The position numbers were made by a program, and so were the translations under genes. DNA of 8,925 nt from an uncultured Tepidimonas sp. (GTDB lineage Bacteria; Pseudomonadota; Gammaproteobacteria; Burkholderiales; Burkholderiaceae_C), in assembly GCA_937949455.1 (NCBI GenBank), contig CALEDU010000046.1:1-8925 (forward strand), in the 5' to 3' direction. Of this stretch, positions 1-6,674 are shown in pieces. Numbering within the stretch: the first letter of the stretch is position 1; each line of letters begins with the position of its first letter. The notes beneath the pieces were generated by a model. The model was not told the origin of the DNA and made no database searches. It saw nothing but the letters and a program-made list of their open reading frames with translations.

Positions 1-603
1 GGGCTCGCCGTTCGCGTCGGAGCCGGTCCAGCCGGTGGCGGCAATCATGGCTGCGGCCAATGTTTCTTTGAGCGGGGCGTCGCCTTTGTCGGTGCGCCAG
101 CCGCGTTTGAACAGCGGCTCGCCGCTGGTGTCCAGCGCCAGGGTCAGCCGATCGGCGCTCAGGTGGGCGTACAGGCGTACATCCGGGTGCGCCGTGTCCA
201 CGCTGGGTCGCGCGCCGCAGCGCGCGCGCAGCCGGTCGCACACCGCATCCTTGATGCGCAAGGCGGCAAAGTTGAGGCTGCGCAGCGGGCTGCGCTGGGC
301 GCTTACCTCGACTTTGATGGTGCGCGCGGGGGTGAACCACGCCTCCCACGGCACGTCGGATGCGGCGGCGTACAGATCATCTTCGTGGTGATAGGCCCCC
401 TCCCACAGGCGCAGCAGCACGCGCTGGGCGATGCGGCTGTGCAGGTTGAGGCGCAGCACCGTGCCCCAGTCGCCGCGCAGGCCGACACCCGCGCGGCCCA
501 CCTGCAGGGTGTCGGTGGCCTGGCCGGTCAAGCGGGCCAGCTCGTCGGCCAAAAACGGGGCGCTGCCGCTGGCGCAGGGCAGAAACAAATCGAAAGTGGA
601 CAT
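1..603 (-). CDS. THUMP-domain class I SAM-dependent rRNA methyltransferase, RlmL/YcbY-like (N-terminal part only)
   Basis: This gene starts at ATG 603-601 and stays open to the window edge, giving 201 residues and no stop. The protein opens with MSTFDLFLPCASG, the start typical of RlmL-type enzymes (methyl transfer to N2 of a guanine in 23S rRNA). A THUMP RNA-binding region lies at about residues 65-160, containing DLYAAASDVPWEAWF (77-90), a conserved VKDA-like IKDAV (117-121) and the DVRLYAHL / LALDTSGEPLFKRGWR block (141-170). It then reaches APLKETLAAAMI (176-187), the segment just before the Rossmann methyltransferase domain. That catalytic domain, with its SAM-binding and NPPYG-type motifs, lies outside the window, so activity cannot be judged. 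The start is 3 bases after the rpoN stop with no clear Shine-Dalgarno, so translation is probably coupled to rpoN. The target base (E. coli RlmL modifies G2445) is family inference only. Confidence 0.85.
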   Translation of the reverse strand, partial: MSTFDLFLPCASGSAPFLADELARLTGQATDTLQVGRAGVGLRGDWGTVLRLNLHSRIAQRVLLRLWEGAYHHEDDLYAAASDVPWEAWFTPARTIKVEVSAQRSPLRSLNFAALRIKDAVCDRLRARCGARPSVDTAHPDVRLYAHLSADRLTLALDTSGEPLFKRGWRTDKGDAPLKETLAAAMIAATGWTGSDANGEP

Positions 604-606
604 GGG

Positions 607-2025
607 TTACAGGGTTTTGCGCAGGCTGGCGGTGGGGATGCGCAGGGCCTCGCGGTATTTGGCGACGGTGCGCCGCGCGCATTCGATGCCCTGCTCCTTG
701 AGCAAATCCGCGAGCTGGCTGTCGCTCAGCGGCTGGCGCGGATCCTCGGCGGCGATCATCTGTTTGATGAGCGCGCGCACAGCGGTGCTGGAGGCATTGC
801 CGCCGGCGTCCGTGCCCAGGCTGGAGCCGAAAAAGTATTTCAGCTCGAAGGTGCCAAACGGGGTGGCCATGTACTTGGCCGAGGTGACGCGGCTGATGGT
901 GGACTCGTGCAGGCCCAGTTCGTCGGCAATGTCGCGCAGCACCAGCGGCCGCATGCCCACCTCGCCGTGCAGAAAGAAGCTGCGCTGCCGCTCGACGATG
1001 GCGCGCGCCACGCGCAATATGGTGTCGAAGCGCTGCTGCAGGTTTTTGATGAACCAGCGCGCCTCCTGCAGCCGCTGTTGCAGGTCGCCGCCGCGCTGGC
1101 CACGCAAGGCCTGCGCGTACAGGTCCGACACGCGCAGCCGTGGCAGCACGGCGGGGTTGAGCTGCACGTCGAACTGCGCCCCCTGCACGGTGACGATGAC
1201 GTCGGGCACGATGATGTGCCGCTGCGCGTCGGCAAAGCGCCGGCCGGGCTTGGGCTCCAGGCGGGTCAGCAGCGCCAATCCCGCGCGCAGGCTTGCCTCA
1301 TCCAGACCCGTGGCCTGGGTCAGCCGCCGCATGTCGCGCCGGGCGATCCATTCGATGGGCTGCTCGCACAGGGCCAGCGCGGCGCGCGCCGCAGGCGTGT
1401 CGGGCAGCTCCAGGATTTGCAGGCGCAAGCATTCGGCCAGATGGCGTGCGCCCACGCCCACAGGTTCCATGTGCTGCAGCCAGCCGAGCGCACGGCGCAA
1501 CAGGGATGCGATCTCCTCTTGTCGCGCTTGCCCGGCCGCAGGGTCGGCCGCCTGTACATGCCGCCACAGCGCGGCCGTTAGCTCCTCCAGCGAGTCGCTC
1601 AGGTAGCCGTCATCGTCCAGCGATTCGATCAAAAAATACAGCGCTGCGCGCTCGTCGTCGTCCAGATGCAGGGCGAGCGCCTGTCGATGCAGATGGTCTT
1701 GCAGTCGCTCGGTGCTGCGCGCCAGCTCGGTGGCGCTGCCGTGTTCCTCGTCGGCCTGCCGGCCATCCCGATCGACCTCCGGTCCATCCCATGACCAGTC
1801 GGTCTCGTCCAAGGCGATCGCCGGGTCGGCGTCTGTCGTCTGCTCTGCCGGACCATCTGGGGCCTCTTCGTCGTCCACCCGCTCCAGGAAGGGATTGTCG
1901 GCCAGCATCTGCTCGACTTCCTGCGCCATCTCCAGGGTGGAGAGTTGCAGCAGCCGAATGGACTGCTGCAACTGGGGTGTCAGGGTCAGGTGCTGCGAGA
2001 CGCGCAGCGCAAGGCCGGTCTTCAT
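607..2025 (-). CDS. rpoN: RNA polymerase sigma-54 factor RpoN
   Basis: This is the alternative sigma factor that directs core RNA polymerase to -24/-12 promoters and needs AAA+ enhancer-binding activators. It has 472 residues, the usual length. Region I (1-48) is the Gln/Leu-rich activator-interaction segment, with TLTPQLQQSIRLLQLS and the typical ending DNPFLE. Region II (about 49-105) is acidic and poorly conserved. Region III holds the core-binding domain (about 105-290), the helix-turn-helix LRDIADELGLHESTISRV (363-380), and the diagnostic RpoN box ARRTVAKYRE (450-459, bases 678-649), which reads the -24 element. The ATG at 2025-2023 gives the conserved MKTGLALRVSQHL start. It lies 5 bases after the lptB stop without a good Shine-Dalgarno, suggesting coupling. 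The lptB-rpoN order is the classical proteobacterial arrangement; the next gene is an rRNA methyltransferase rather than the usual hpf. I saw no convincing sigma-54 promoter in the window. Confidence 0.98.
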   Translation of the reverse strand: MKTGLALRVSQHLTLTPQLQQSIRLLQLSTLEMAQEVEQMLADNPFLERVDDEEAPDGPAEQTTDADPAIALDETDWSWDGPEVDRDGRQADEEHGSATELARSTERLQDHLHRQALALHLDDDERAALYFLIESLDDDGYLSDSLEELTAALWRHVQAADPAAGQARQEEIASLLRRALGWLQHMEPVGVGARHLAECLRLQILELPDTPAARAALALCEQPIEWIARRDMRRLTQATGLDEASLRAGLALLTRLEPKPGRRFADAQRHIIVPDVIVTVQGAQFDVQLNPAVLPRLRVSDLYAQALRGQRGGDLQQRLQEARWFIKNLQQRFDTILRVARAIVERQRSFFLHGEVGMRPLVLRDIADELGLHESTISRVTSAKYMATPFGTFELKYFFGSSLGTDAGGNASSTAVRALIKQMIAAEDPRQPLSDSQLADLLKEQGIECARRTVAKYREALRIPTASLRKTL

Positions 2026-2030
2026 ACACG

Positions 2031-2786
2031 CTACAGGCGGAAGTGTTCGCCCAGGTAGACTCGGCGCACCTCGGCGTTGTCCACGATTTCAGCCGGTGTG
2101 CCGCGGGCAAGGACCCGCCCCTCGCTGATGATGACCGCCTGGTCGCAAATGCCCAGCGTCTCGCGCACATTGTGGTCCGTGATCAGCACGCCAATGCCAC
2201 GCGACTTGAGGAATCCGATGATGCGCTGGATCTCGATGACCGCGATCGGGTCGATGCCCGCAAACGGCTCATCCAGCAGAATGAAGCGCGGTTGTGCGGC
2301 CAAGGCACGCGCGATTTCGACGCGCCGGCGTTCGCCGCCGGACAGCGCGGGGGCCGGTGCGTCGCGCAGATGGTCGACGTGCAGTTCCTCCAGCAGCGCT
2401 TCCAGGCGCGTGCGCAACACCGGCTCGGGCAGGGGGCGGCCCGCCTCGTCGTGTTGCAGCTCCAGCACGGCGCGGATGTTCTGCTCGACCGTGAGCTTGC
2501 GAAAGATCGACGCCTCCTGCGGCAGATAGCCCAGTCCCAGCCGTGCGCGGCGGTGGACGGGCAGGTGTTCCGCCCGTTGCTCGTCGATCCACAGCCGCCC
2601 GGCGTCGGCCCGCACCAGGCCGACGATCATGTAAAACGACGTCGTCTTACCCGCCCCATTGGGCCCCAGCAGCCCCACCACCTCGCCGCTGTGCAGCTGC
2701 AGCGAGACGTCGTGTACGACCGTGCGACGGCCGTAGCGCTTGTGCAGGCCTTCGGCGCGCAAGCAGGTTGCGGGTGCCGCAGTCAC
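2031..2786 (-). CDS. lptB: LPS export ABC transporter ATP-binding protein LptB
   Basis: This is the cytoplasmic ATPase of the LptB2FG complex, which extracts lipopolysaccharide from the inner membrane and drives it along the LptC-LptA-LptD bridge. Of 251 residues, all ABC ATPase elements are intact: Walker A GPNGAGKT (41-48), Q-loop [12 protein letters not shown] (88-99, an LptB-typical stretch), signature [15 protein letters not shown] (148-162), Walker [17 protein letters not shown] (168-183) and the H-loop histidine [10 protein letters not shown] (H205). The FAGIDPIAV and DHNVRETL segments separate LptB from LivF/LivG-type ATPases. It starts with GTG at 2786-2784, sharing GTGA with the lptA stop, and a GGAG at 2798-2795 sits 8 bases upstream, supporting this start. 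LptF and LptG are not in the window, as expected because they usually map elsewhere. Confidence 0.97.
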   Translation of the reverse strand: MTAAPATCLRAEGLHKRYGRRTVVHDVSLQLHSGEVVGLLGPNGAGKTTSFYMIVGLVRADAGRLWIDEQRAEHLPVHRRARLGLGYLPQEASIFRKLTVEQNIRAVLELQHDEAGRPLPEPVLRTRLEALLEELHVDHLRDAPAPALSGGERRRVEIARALAAQPRFILLDEPFAGIDPIAVIEIQRIIGFLKSRGIGVLITDHNVRETLGICDQAVIISEGRVLARGTPAEIVDNAEVRRVYLGEHFRL

Positions 2787-3430
2787 GGGCGGCGCTCCAG
2801 GCGGTCGCTCGGGGTCAGGGCAGGGGCGGGGGCGTCTGGGGCGGGCTGGGTGGATGTGAGGTCGGCAGCGCGCGGTGTCAGCAGTGCACGCACTCGACCA
2901 CCCGGGTTATCGGGGCTAGACTGGGTGCGGTCACCGTCCACGGTAAAAGTCTCGTTGCGGTTGTCATACACGATGACCGCACCGCTGGTGCGGTCGCTCA
3001 GGACCGTGCCTCGGTAGCGACGCAGCTCGGCGCGACCGCGCAAAGTCACGCGATCGGCCTGTCCGTCGTATTCGATGCGCTCGGCCTCGCCCTCGATGTA
3101 TTCATCGAACCCATCACGTTTTTGGCGGTAAAAAGCGCGTTGCGAGGCATCGCCCAACGCGACGCCGAACTGCTGTCCTTGATCGTTTTGTCGCACCTCG
3201 ACCTGATGGCCGCGGATGCGGATCGTGCCCTTGGTGATCACCACCCGACCCGTGAAGACGCTGACTTGGCGGGCCTCGTCATAGCGCAGTGCGTCCGCCT
3301 CCACGTTCATGGGGGCGCTGCGGTCGGCGCGCTCGGCATGCGCTGGTGCCCCCAGGCCAAGCAGGGTAGCGGTGATCAGGGTCGCGACAGGCGAAGCCCA
3401 GGGGCGCGGCGGTGGGGGTGCAGCAGGCAC
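2783..3430 (-). CDS. lptA: Periplasmic lipopolysaccharide transport protein LptA
   Basis: LptA (OstA-like) polymerises in the periplasm into the beta-jellyroll bridge that carries LPS to LptD. From the preferred GTG start at 3430-3428 the protein has 215 residues: a hydrophobic signal segment ([18 protein letters not shown], ending near residue 32), then the OstA/LptA domain (about 39-170) with [30 protein letters not shown] and [13 protein letters not shown], and finally a Pro/Ala-rich tail of about 35 residues that LptA does not need. I prefer this start because AGGAG (3443-3439) lies 8 bases before it; an upstream in-frame GTG at 3478 has AGGAGG only 2 bases away, too close, and would put 16 polar residues before the signal peptide. 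It overlaps lptB by 4 bases. Unusually, lptC and kdsC are not next to it: dsbA is 70 bases upstream. Confidence 0.9.
   Translation of the reverse strand: MPAAPPPPRPWASPVATLITATLLGLGAPAHAERADRSAPMNVEADALRYDEARQVSVFTGRVVITKGTIRIRGHQVEVRQNDQGQQFGVALGDASQRAFYRQKRDGFDEYIEGEAERIEYDGQADRVTLRGRAELRRYRGTVLSDRTSGAVIVYDNRNETFTVDGDRTQSSPDNPGGRVRALLTPRAADLTSTQPAPDAPAPALTPSDRLERRP
2795..2798 (-). promoter_or_regulatory. Ribosome binding site of lptB
   Basis: GGAG inside the end of lptA lies 8 bases before the GTG at 2786. It supports the GTG start of lptB and the 4-base stop/start overlap with lptA. Confidence 0.55.
2811..2850 (+). other. Putative G-quadruplex motif at the 3' end of lptA
   Basis: Seven runs of three or more G occur in 40 bases of the + strand (2811-2814, 2818-2820, 2823-2826, 2828-2832, 2838-2841, 2843-2845, 2848-2850), with loops of 1-5 bases, fitting the G3+N1-7 quadruplex rule several ways. 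The + strand is the template for lptA, so the mRNA is C-rich here and encodes the Pro/Ala-rich LptA tail. It sits 12 bases upstream of the lptB ribosome binding site. Proline codons at high GC could explain it without any function. Confidence 0.4.
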
Positions 3431-3438
3431 GGAACTTG

Positions 3439-3443
3439 CTCCT
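3439..3443 (-). promoter_or_regulatory. Ribosome binding site deciding the lptA start
   Basis: AGGAG sits 8 bases upstream of GTG 3430, ideal spacing. The competing upstream GTG at 3478 has AGGAGG (3486-3481) only 2 bases away, too near for normal initiation, so the shorter LptA is preferred. Confidence 0.55.
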
Positions 3444-3500
3444 AACGGGAGCTCGATTGTGCCACGATTGGTCCCCACGGCCTCCTAGAAGGGCCGGGGG

Positions 3501-4133
3501 TCAAGCCTGGCGCACGCGCGCGATCAAGGCGTCGGCCACCACCAGCGTGCGGGCTGCCTGCCCCGGCACAATGAAGCGGCCCGCAATGCCCAGCGACGGG
3601 GTGGCCTCCACCTCGTAGGCATCTTGCAACTGCAGGGCACGCTTGACTTTGCCACTCACACCAAAAGACTGGTAAGTCTGGGTGAACGCCTGCCGGTCCA
3701 GCCCTTGTTTGGTGGCCCACGCCGCCACGGCGTCGAGCGAGTTGAAGCGCTCGCGCTCTTCGTGCAAGGCCTTGAAGGCCTTCTCGTGCAGATCGCCCAG
3801 GCGGCCCATGGCCTCGAGCGTGAAATACAGCCGCTGCATCGGCTCGTAGGCCGCGTTGAAGCCAACGGGCACCCGGCGTACGACGATTTCCTTGGGCAGC
3901 TTGCGCATCCAGGCCGTCATCAACGGCTCGAAGCGGAAGCAGTGGATGCAGCTGTAGGCAAAAAACTCCAGCACCTCGACCTGACCAGGGCCCGTGTCGA
4001 CTGGGGCCGGCTTGTTCAGACGCCGATAGTCGGTGCCTTCGCGCAGGCCGTCCTGGGCTTGGGCGATGGTGAGGGGCAGGGTGATGGCGGCACCTAGGCC
4101 GATCAGGGTGGTGTGGAAGTGGCGGCGTTGCAT
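3501..4133 (-). CDS. dsbA: Periplasmic thiol:disulfide interchange protein, DsbA family
   Basis: This is a predicted periplasmic dithiol oxidase that introduces disulfide bonds into exported proteins. It has 210 residues, matching the DsbA family. Residues 1-26 form a signal peptide with a twin-arginine-like start (QRRHF), a hydrophobic core and an AQA cleavage site. The thioredoxin fold begins near residue 50 with EVLEFFAYSCIHCFRFEP; the active site is C62-I63-H64-C65, where the E. coli enzyme has CPHC. The helical insert spans roughly 75-170, and the cis-proline loop is EATPSLGIAGRF (T178-P179), after which residues 183-190 complete the fold. No other cysteine is present in the mature protein, as expected for a simple oxidase. 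There is no dsbB in the window. It lies 71 bases after the SPOR gene, and its ATG at 4133-4131 has no clear Shine-Dalgarno. DsbC-like or homodimeric isomerase roles are less likely because no dimerisation domain is present. Confidence 0.93.
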   Translation of the reverse strand: MQRRHFHTTLIGLGAAITLPLTIAQAQDGLREGTDYRRLNKPAPVDTGPGQVEVLEFFAYSCIHCFRFEPLMTAWMRKLPKEIVVRRVPVGFNAAYEPMQRLYFTLEAMGRLGDLHEKAFKALHEERERFNSLDAVAAWATKQGLDRQAFTQTYQSFGVSGKVKRALQLQDAYEVEATPSLGIAGRFIVPGQAARTLVVADALIARVRQA

Positions 4134-4204
4134 GGGCGGCTGACAGTGCAGGATGTTGCGATGACCGTTTGGATGGGCGCGCGGGACGGCGGTTCCTGGG
4201 CGCG

Positions 4205-4906
4205 TCAGCGCTGTACGCGCACCAGGGCAGTGTCGATCTGCTTGGCGCGCAAGCGCTCTTGCATCATCTCGGCCTCCAGCTTGCTGCCAAACGGCCCCAG
4301 CCGTACCCGGTAAAGGCGCTGGCCGGCTTGCTCGCGCTCGCTGACCTTGGCGTTGAAACCCAGCAGCGTCAAGCGCGCGCGTTGGGCCTCGGCCTCCTCG
4401 GGATTGCGGAAAGCACCGACCTGTACGAAGTAGTTGAAGGGATCGGCTGCTGCAGCACTGAGGTCAGACTCGCCCACCGCCGGCTGGGGTGGGGCGGCCC
4501 GTTGCCGGATGAGGTCGGCAATCGGGTCCTGTCCGACCTCGCCTCTGCCGGCATCCGCCTTGCCCGCTTCGGCTGGGGTGTCGCTGCGGGATGACTCGTC
4601 TTTCGGGGGCTCGGCTGCGGTGGAGGCGTCGGTGGCGATGCCAGTCGCCTCGCCACGGCCAGAGGGTTTGGCCGATGAAAGGCCGGCGTTGGGGTTCCAA
4701 CTCTTGAGCCGTTGGGCCTCAGTCTCAGGATGGGTAGGCTTGCGCTGGATTTCGCGGTCGACCAAGGGGATGGGTACCTTGGTCACGTACACGGCCACGG
4801 CCAGGGCGACGCCGACACCGACCAACAGCCCCAGCACGAAGCCGAGCAACGTGCCGCCGCGTTGGCTGGCGCAAGGATGGCGCAAGGAAGCAGTAAAGGA
4901 CGCCAT
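4205..4906 (-). CDS. Membrane-anchored SPOR-domain protein, FtsN-like topology
   Basis: The 233-residue protein has the bitopic layout of FtsN-like proteins: a short cytoplasmic N-terminus (1-18), one transmembrane helix (about 19-42, TLLGFVLGLLVGVGVALAVAVY), a KVPIPLVDR segment just after it, a long low-complexity linker rich in Ala, Pro, Glu and Ser (about 52-150), and a C-terminal SPOR domain (157-232) with FNYFVQVGAFRNPEEAEAQRARL and YRVRLGPFGS. SPOR domains bind glycan strands lacking stem peptides and bring proteins to the septum, so a cell-wall or division role is likely, but the sequence does not prove it is the true FtsN. ATG 4906-4904 has GGGAG 9 bases upstream. The gene begins 32 bases after argS and precedes dsbA; argS followed by a SPOR gene is, from memory, a recurrent betaproteobacterial arrangement. 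Confidence 0.9.
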   Translation of the reverse strand: MASFTASLRHPCASQRGGTLLGFVLGLLVGVGVALAVAVYVTKVPIPLVDREIQRKPTHPETEAQRLKSWNPNAGLSSAKPSGRGEATGIATDASTAAEPPKDESSRSDTPAEAGKADAGRGEVGQDPIADLIRQRAAPPQPAVGESDLSAAAADPFNYFVQVGAFRNPEEAEAQRARLTLLGFNAKVSEREQAGQRLYRVRLGPFGSKLEAEMMQERLRAKQIDTALVRVQR

Positions 4907-4915
4907 GGACGCGGA

Positions 4916-4920
4916 CTCCC
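4916..4920 (-). promoter_or_regulatory. Ribosome binding site of the SPOR-domain gene
   Basis: GGGAG is 9 bases before ATG 4906, in the 32-base gap after argS. It supports this start and is one of the few clear Shine-Dalgarno sites in the window. Confidence 0.5.
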
Positions 4921-4938
4921 TGGGAACGGGCGACGAGA

Positions 4939-6621
4939 TTACATCGACTCGGGCGCATCTACGCCCAGCACGCGCAGGCCACTGCGCAGCACCTGCGCCG
5001 CGGCGGCCACCAGCGCCAGCCGAGCGCGCTTGGTGGTCTCGTCATCGACCAGGATGCGCTCGGCGTCATAGTAGCTGTGGTAGGCTGCGGCCAGCTCGCG
5101 CAGGTAGAAGGTGATGTCGTGTGGCGCGAAGTCGTCAGCGGCGGCCGACAGCACCTCGGGATAGCGGCCCAGTTGCCGCATCAGCGCCTCGGCCGCGGGG
5201 GTGTGTAGCGGTGCCAAGTCGGCCTCGATCAGCGCGGCGGGGTCGCCACCCTGGGCTCGCCACTGTGCCAGCACCGAGCAGATGCGTGCATGCGCGTACT
5301 GCACGTAATACACCGGGTTGTCGTTGTTTTGCTGGATGGCCAGATCGACGTCGAAGGTGTATTCGGAGTCGGGCTTGCGCGACAGCAGAAAGAAGCGCAC
5401 CGCGTCCTTGCTGGTCCACTCGATCAGGTCGCGCAAGGTGACGTAGCTGCCGGCACGTTTGCTGATCTTGACTTCTTGCCCCCCACGCATGACGCGCACC
5501 ATGGTGTGCAGCACATAGTCGGGGTAGCCGGGCGGAATGCCGACCCCAGCGGCCTGCAGGCCGGCGCGTACTCGGGCGATGGTGCCGTGGTGGTCGGTGC
5601 CCTGGATGTTGATGGCCTTGGTGAAGCCGCGCTCCCACTTGGTGATGTGGTAAGCCACGTCCGGCACGAAGTAGGTGTAGGTGCCGTCTGACTTGCGCAT
5701 CACACGGTCCTTGTCGTCGCCGTAGTCGGTGGTGCGCAGCCACAGCGCGCCGTCGCGCTCGTAGGTCTTGCCCGCGTCGATCAGACGCTGCACGGTCTGC
5801 GCCACGCGGCCGCTGCTGTACAAGCTGGACTCCAGGTAATACTGGTCGAAGCGCACCTGGAAGGCTTGCAGGTCCAAGTCCTGCTCGTGCCGTAGGTAGG
5901 CCACCGCAAACTGGCGGATGCCGTCGAGGTCCTCGACGTCGCCGCTGGCGGTATAAGTCCGGTCGTCGGCCTGGACGGTCTTGCCGGCCAGAAAATCGTC
6001 GGCGATGTCCTGGATGTAGTCGCCGTTGTAGGCCGCTTCGGGCCACTGTGGGTCGCCGGGGCGGATGCCCTTGGCGCGCAGCTGCACCGAGCGCGCCAGC
6101 GTCTCGATCTGCACCCCAGCGTCGTTGTAGTAGAACTCGCGGTGTACCTGCCAGCCCTGGGTCTGGAACAGATTACAGATGGCGTCGCCCAAGGCGGCCT
6201 GGCGGCCGTGGCCCACGTGCAGCGGCCCCGTCGGGTTGGCCGAGACGAACTCCACCATCAGCCGCTGTCCATTGGGTGGGCGATGCCCATAGCGATCGCC
6301 GGCTTCGAGCACCTCGCGCACCACCGATTGCTTGGCAGCGGGCTGCAGGCGCAGGTTGATGAAGCCAGGGCCGGCGATCTCCAGCGCAGCCACCCAGCGT
6401 TCGAACGCAGGCTGGGCCCGCAGGCGCTCCACCAGGGTGTGCGCGACGGCCCGCGGCGGGGTGCCCAACGGTTTGGCCAGTTGCAGGGCGGCGGTGATGG
6501 CCAGGTCGCCATGGCTGGCGGCCTTGGGTTGCTCGAAGACGGCGCGCGCCGATGCGCCGGGGAGCAACGCCTCCAGCTCGGTCGCCAGCGCGCCGAGCAA
6601 CTCGGTCTTGACGGTTTGCAT
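4939..6621 (-). CDS. argS: Arginyl-tRNA synthetase (ArgRS)
   Basis: This class I aminoacyl-tRNA synthetase charges tRNA-Arg with arginine and needs bound tRNA for activation. From ATG 6621-6619 it has 560 residues, near the usual 550-590. The N-terminal Add-1 tRNA D-loop-binding domain spans about 1-90 ([25 protein letters not shown]). The Rossmann core has the HIGH-type motif as HVGH (135-138, in [20 protein letters not shown]) and the KMSK-type motif as KISK (385-388, [17 protein letters not shown]). The C-terminal DALR anticodon-binding domain starts near 440 ([16 protein letters not shown]) and ends with ALRVLG-like [13 protein letters not shown] longer reading from GTG 6711 would add 30 unconserved residues and run 37 bases into the agmatinase gene; I reject it. 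A TACAAT hexamer ends 8 bases before the ATG and there is no Shine-Dalgarno, so a leaderless mRNA is possible. Confidence 0.98.
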   Translation of the reverse strand: MQTVKTELLGALATELEALLPGASARAVFEQPKAASHGDLAITAALQLAKPLGTPPRAVAHTLVERLRAQPAFERWVAALEIAGPGFINLRLQPAAKQSVVREVLEAGDRYGHRPPNGQRLMVEFVSANPTGPLHVGHGRQAALGDAICNLFQTQGWQVHREFYYNDAGVQIETLARSVQLRAKGIRPGDPQWPEAAYNGDYIQDIADDFLAGKTVQADDRTYTASGDVEDLDGIRQFAVAYLRHEQDLDLQAFQVRFDQYYLESSLYSSGRVAQTVQRLIDAGKTYERDGALWLRTTDYGDDKDRVMRKSDGTYTYFVPDVAYHITKWERGFTKAINIQGTDHHGTIARVRAGLQAAGVGIPPGYPDYVLHTMVRVMRGGQEVKISKRAGSYVTLRDLIEWTSKDAVRFFLLSRKPDSEYTFDVDLAIQQNNDNPVYYVQYAHARICSVLAQWRAQGGDPAALIEADLAPLHTPAAEALMRQLGRYPEVLSAAADDFAPHDITFYLRELAAAYHSYYDAERILVDDETTKRARLALVAAAAQVLRSGLRVLGVDAPESM

Positions 6622-6629
6622 GGGGCCGG

Positions 6630-6635
6630 ATTGTA
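6630..6635 (-). promoter_or_regulatory. Candidate -10 element for argS
   Basis: TACAAT, one mismatch from TATAAT, lies in the 53-base gap between speB and argS and ends 8 bases before the argS ATG. A start of transcription 6-8 bases downstream would fall at or within 2 bases of the ATG, giving a leaderless mRNA; consistent with this, there is no Shine-Dalgarno. I see no good -35 hexamer at 16-18 bases upstream, so confidence is limited. Confidence 0.35.
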
Positions 6636-6674
6636 GGATCCTGAGTGCGCCCCGTCCGTGCTCCGTCGCTTGCG

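Noticed and set aside
163..1581. Long open frame on the + strand (472 codons) opposite rpoN and the methyltransferase gene
   Set aside because: It runs antisense to two clear genes, its translation is Gln/Ala/His/Gly-rich low complexity with no family motif, and long antisense frames are expected in GC-rich coding DNA. Its length equal to RpoN is coincidence.
1293..3017. Long open frame on the + strand (574 codons) across rpoN, lptB and lptA
   Set aside because: It is antisense to three well-supported genes, Arg/Pro/Ala-rich, with no recognisable domain.
3447..3463. GGCAC-containing stretch upstream of lptA resembling a sigma-54 -24 element
   Set aside because: The required GG-N10-GC spacing is off by one and there is no TTGC-type -12 element.
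4134..4204. Intergenic gap between the SPOR gene and dsbA, checked for a terminator, small gene or RNA
   Set aside because: Only direct GGGCGCG copies and no stable inverted repeat with a U-run, no good promoter and no supported frame.
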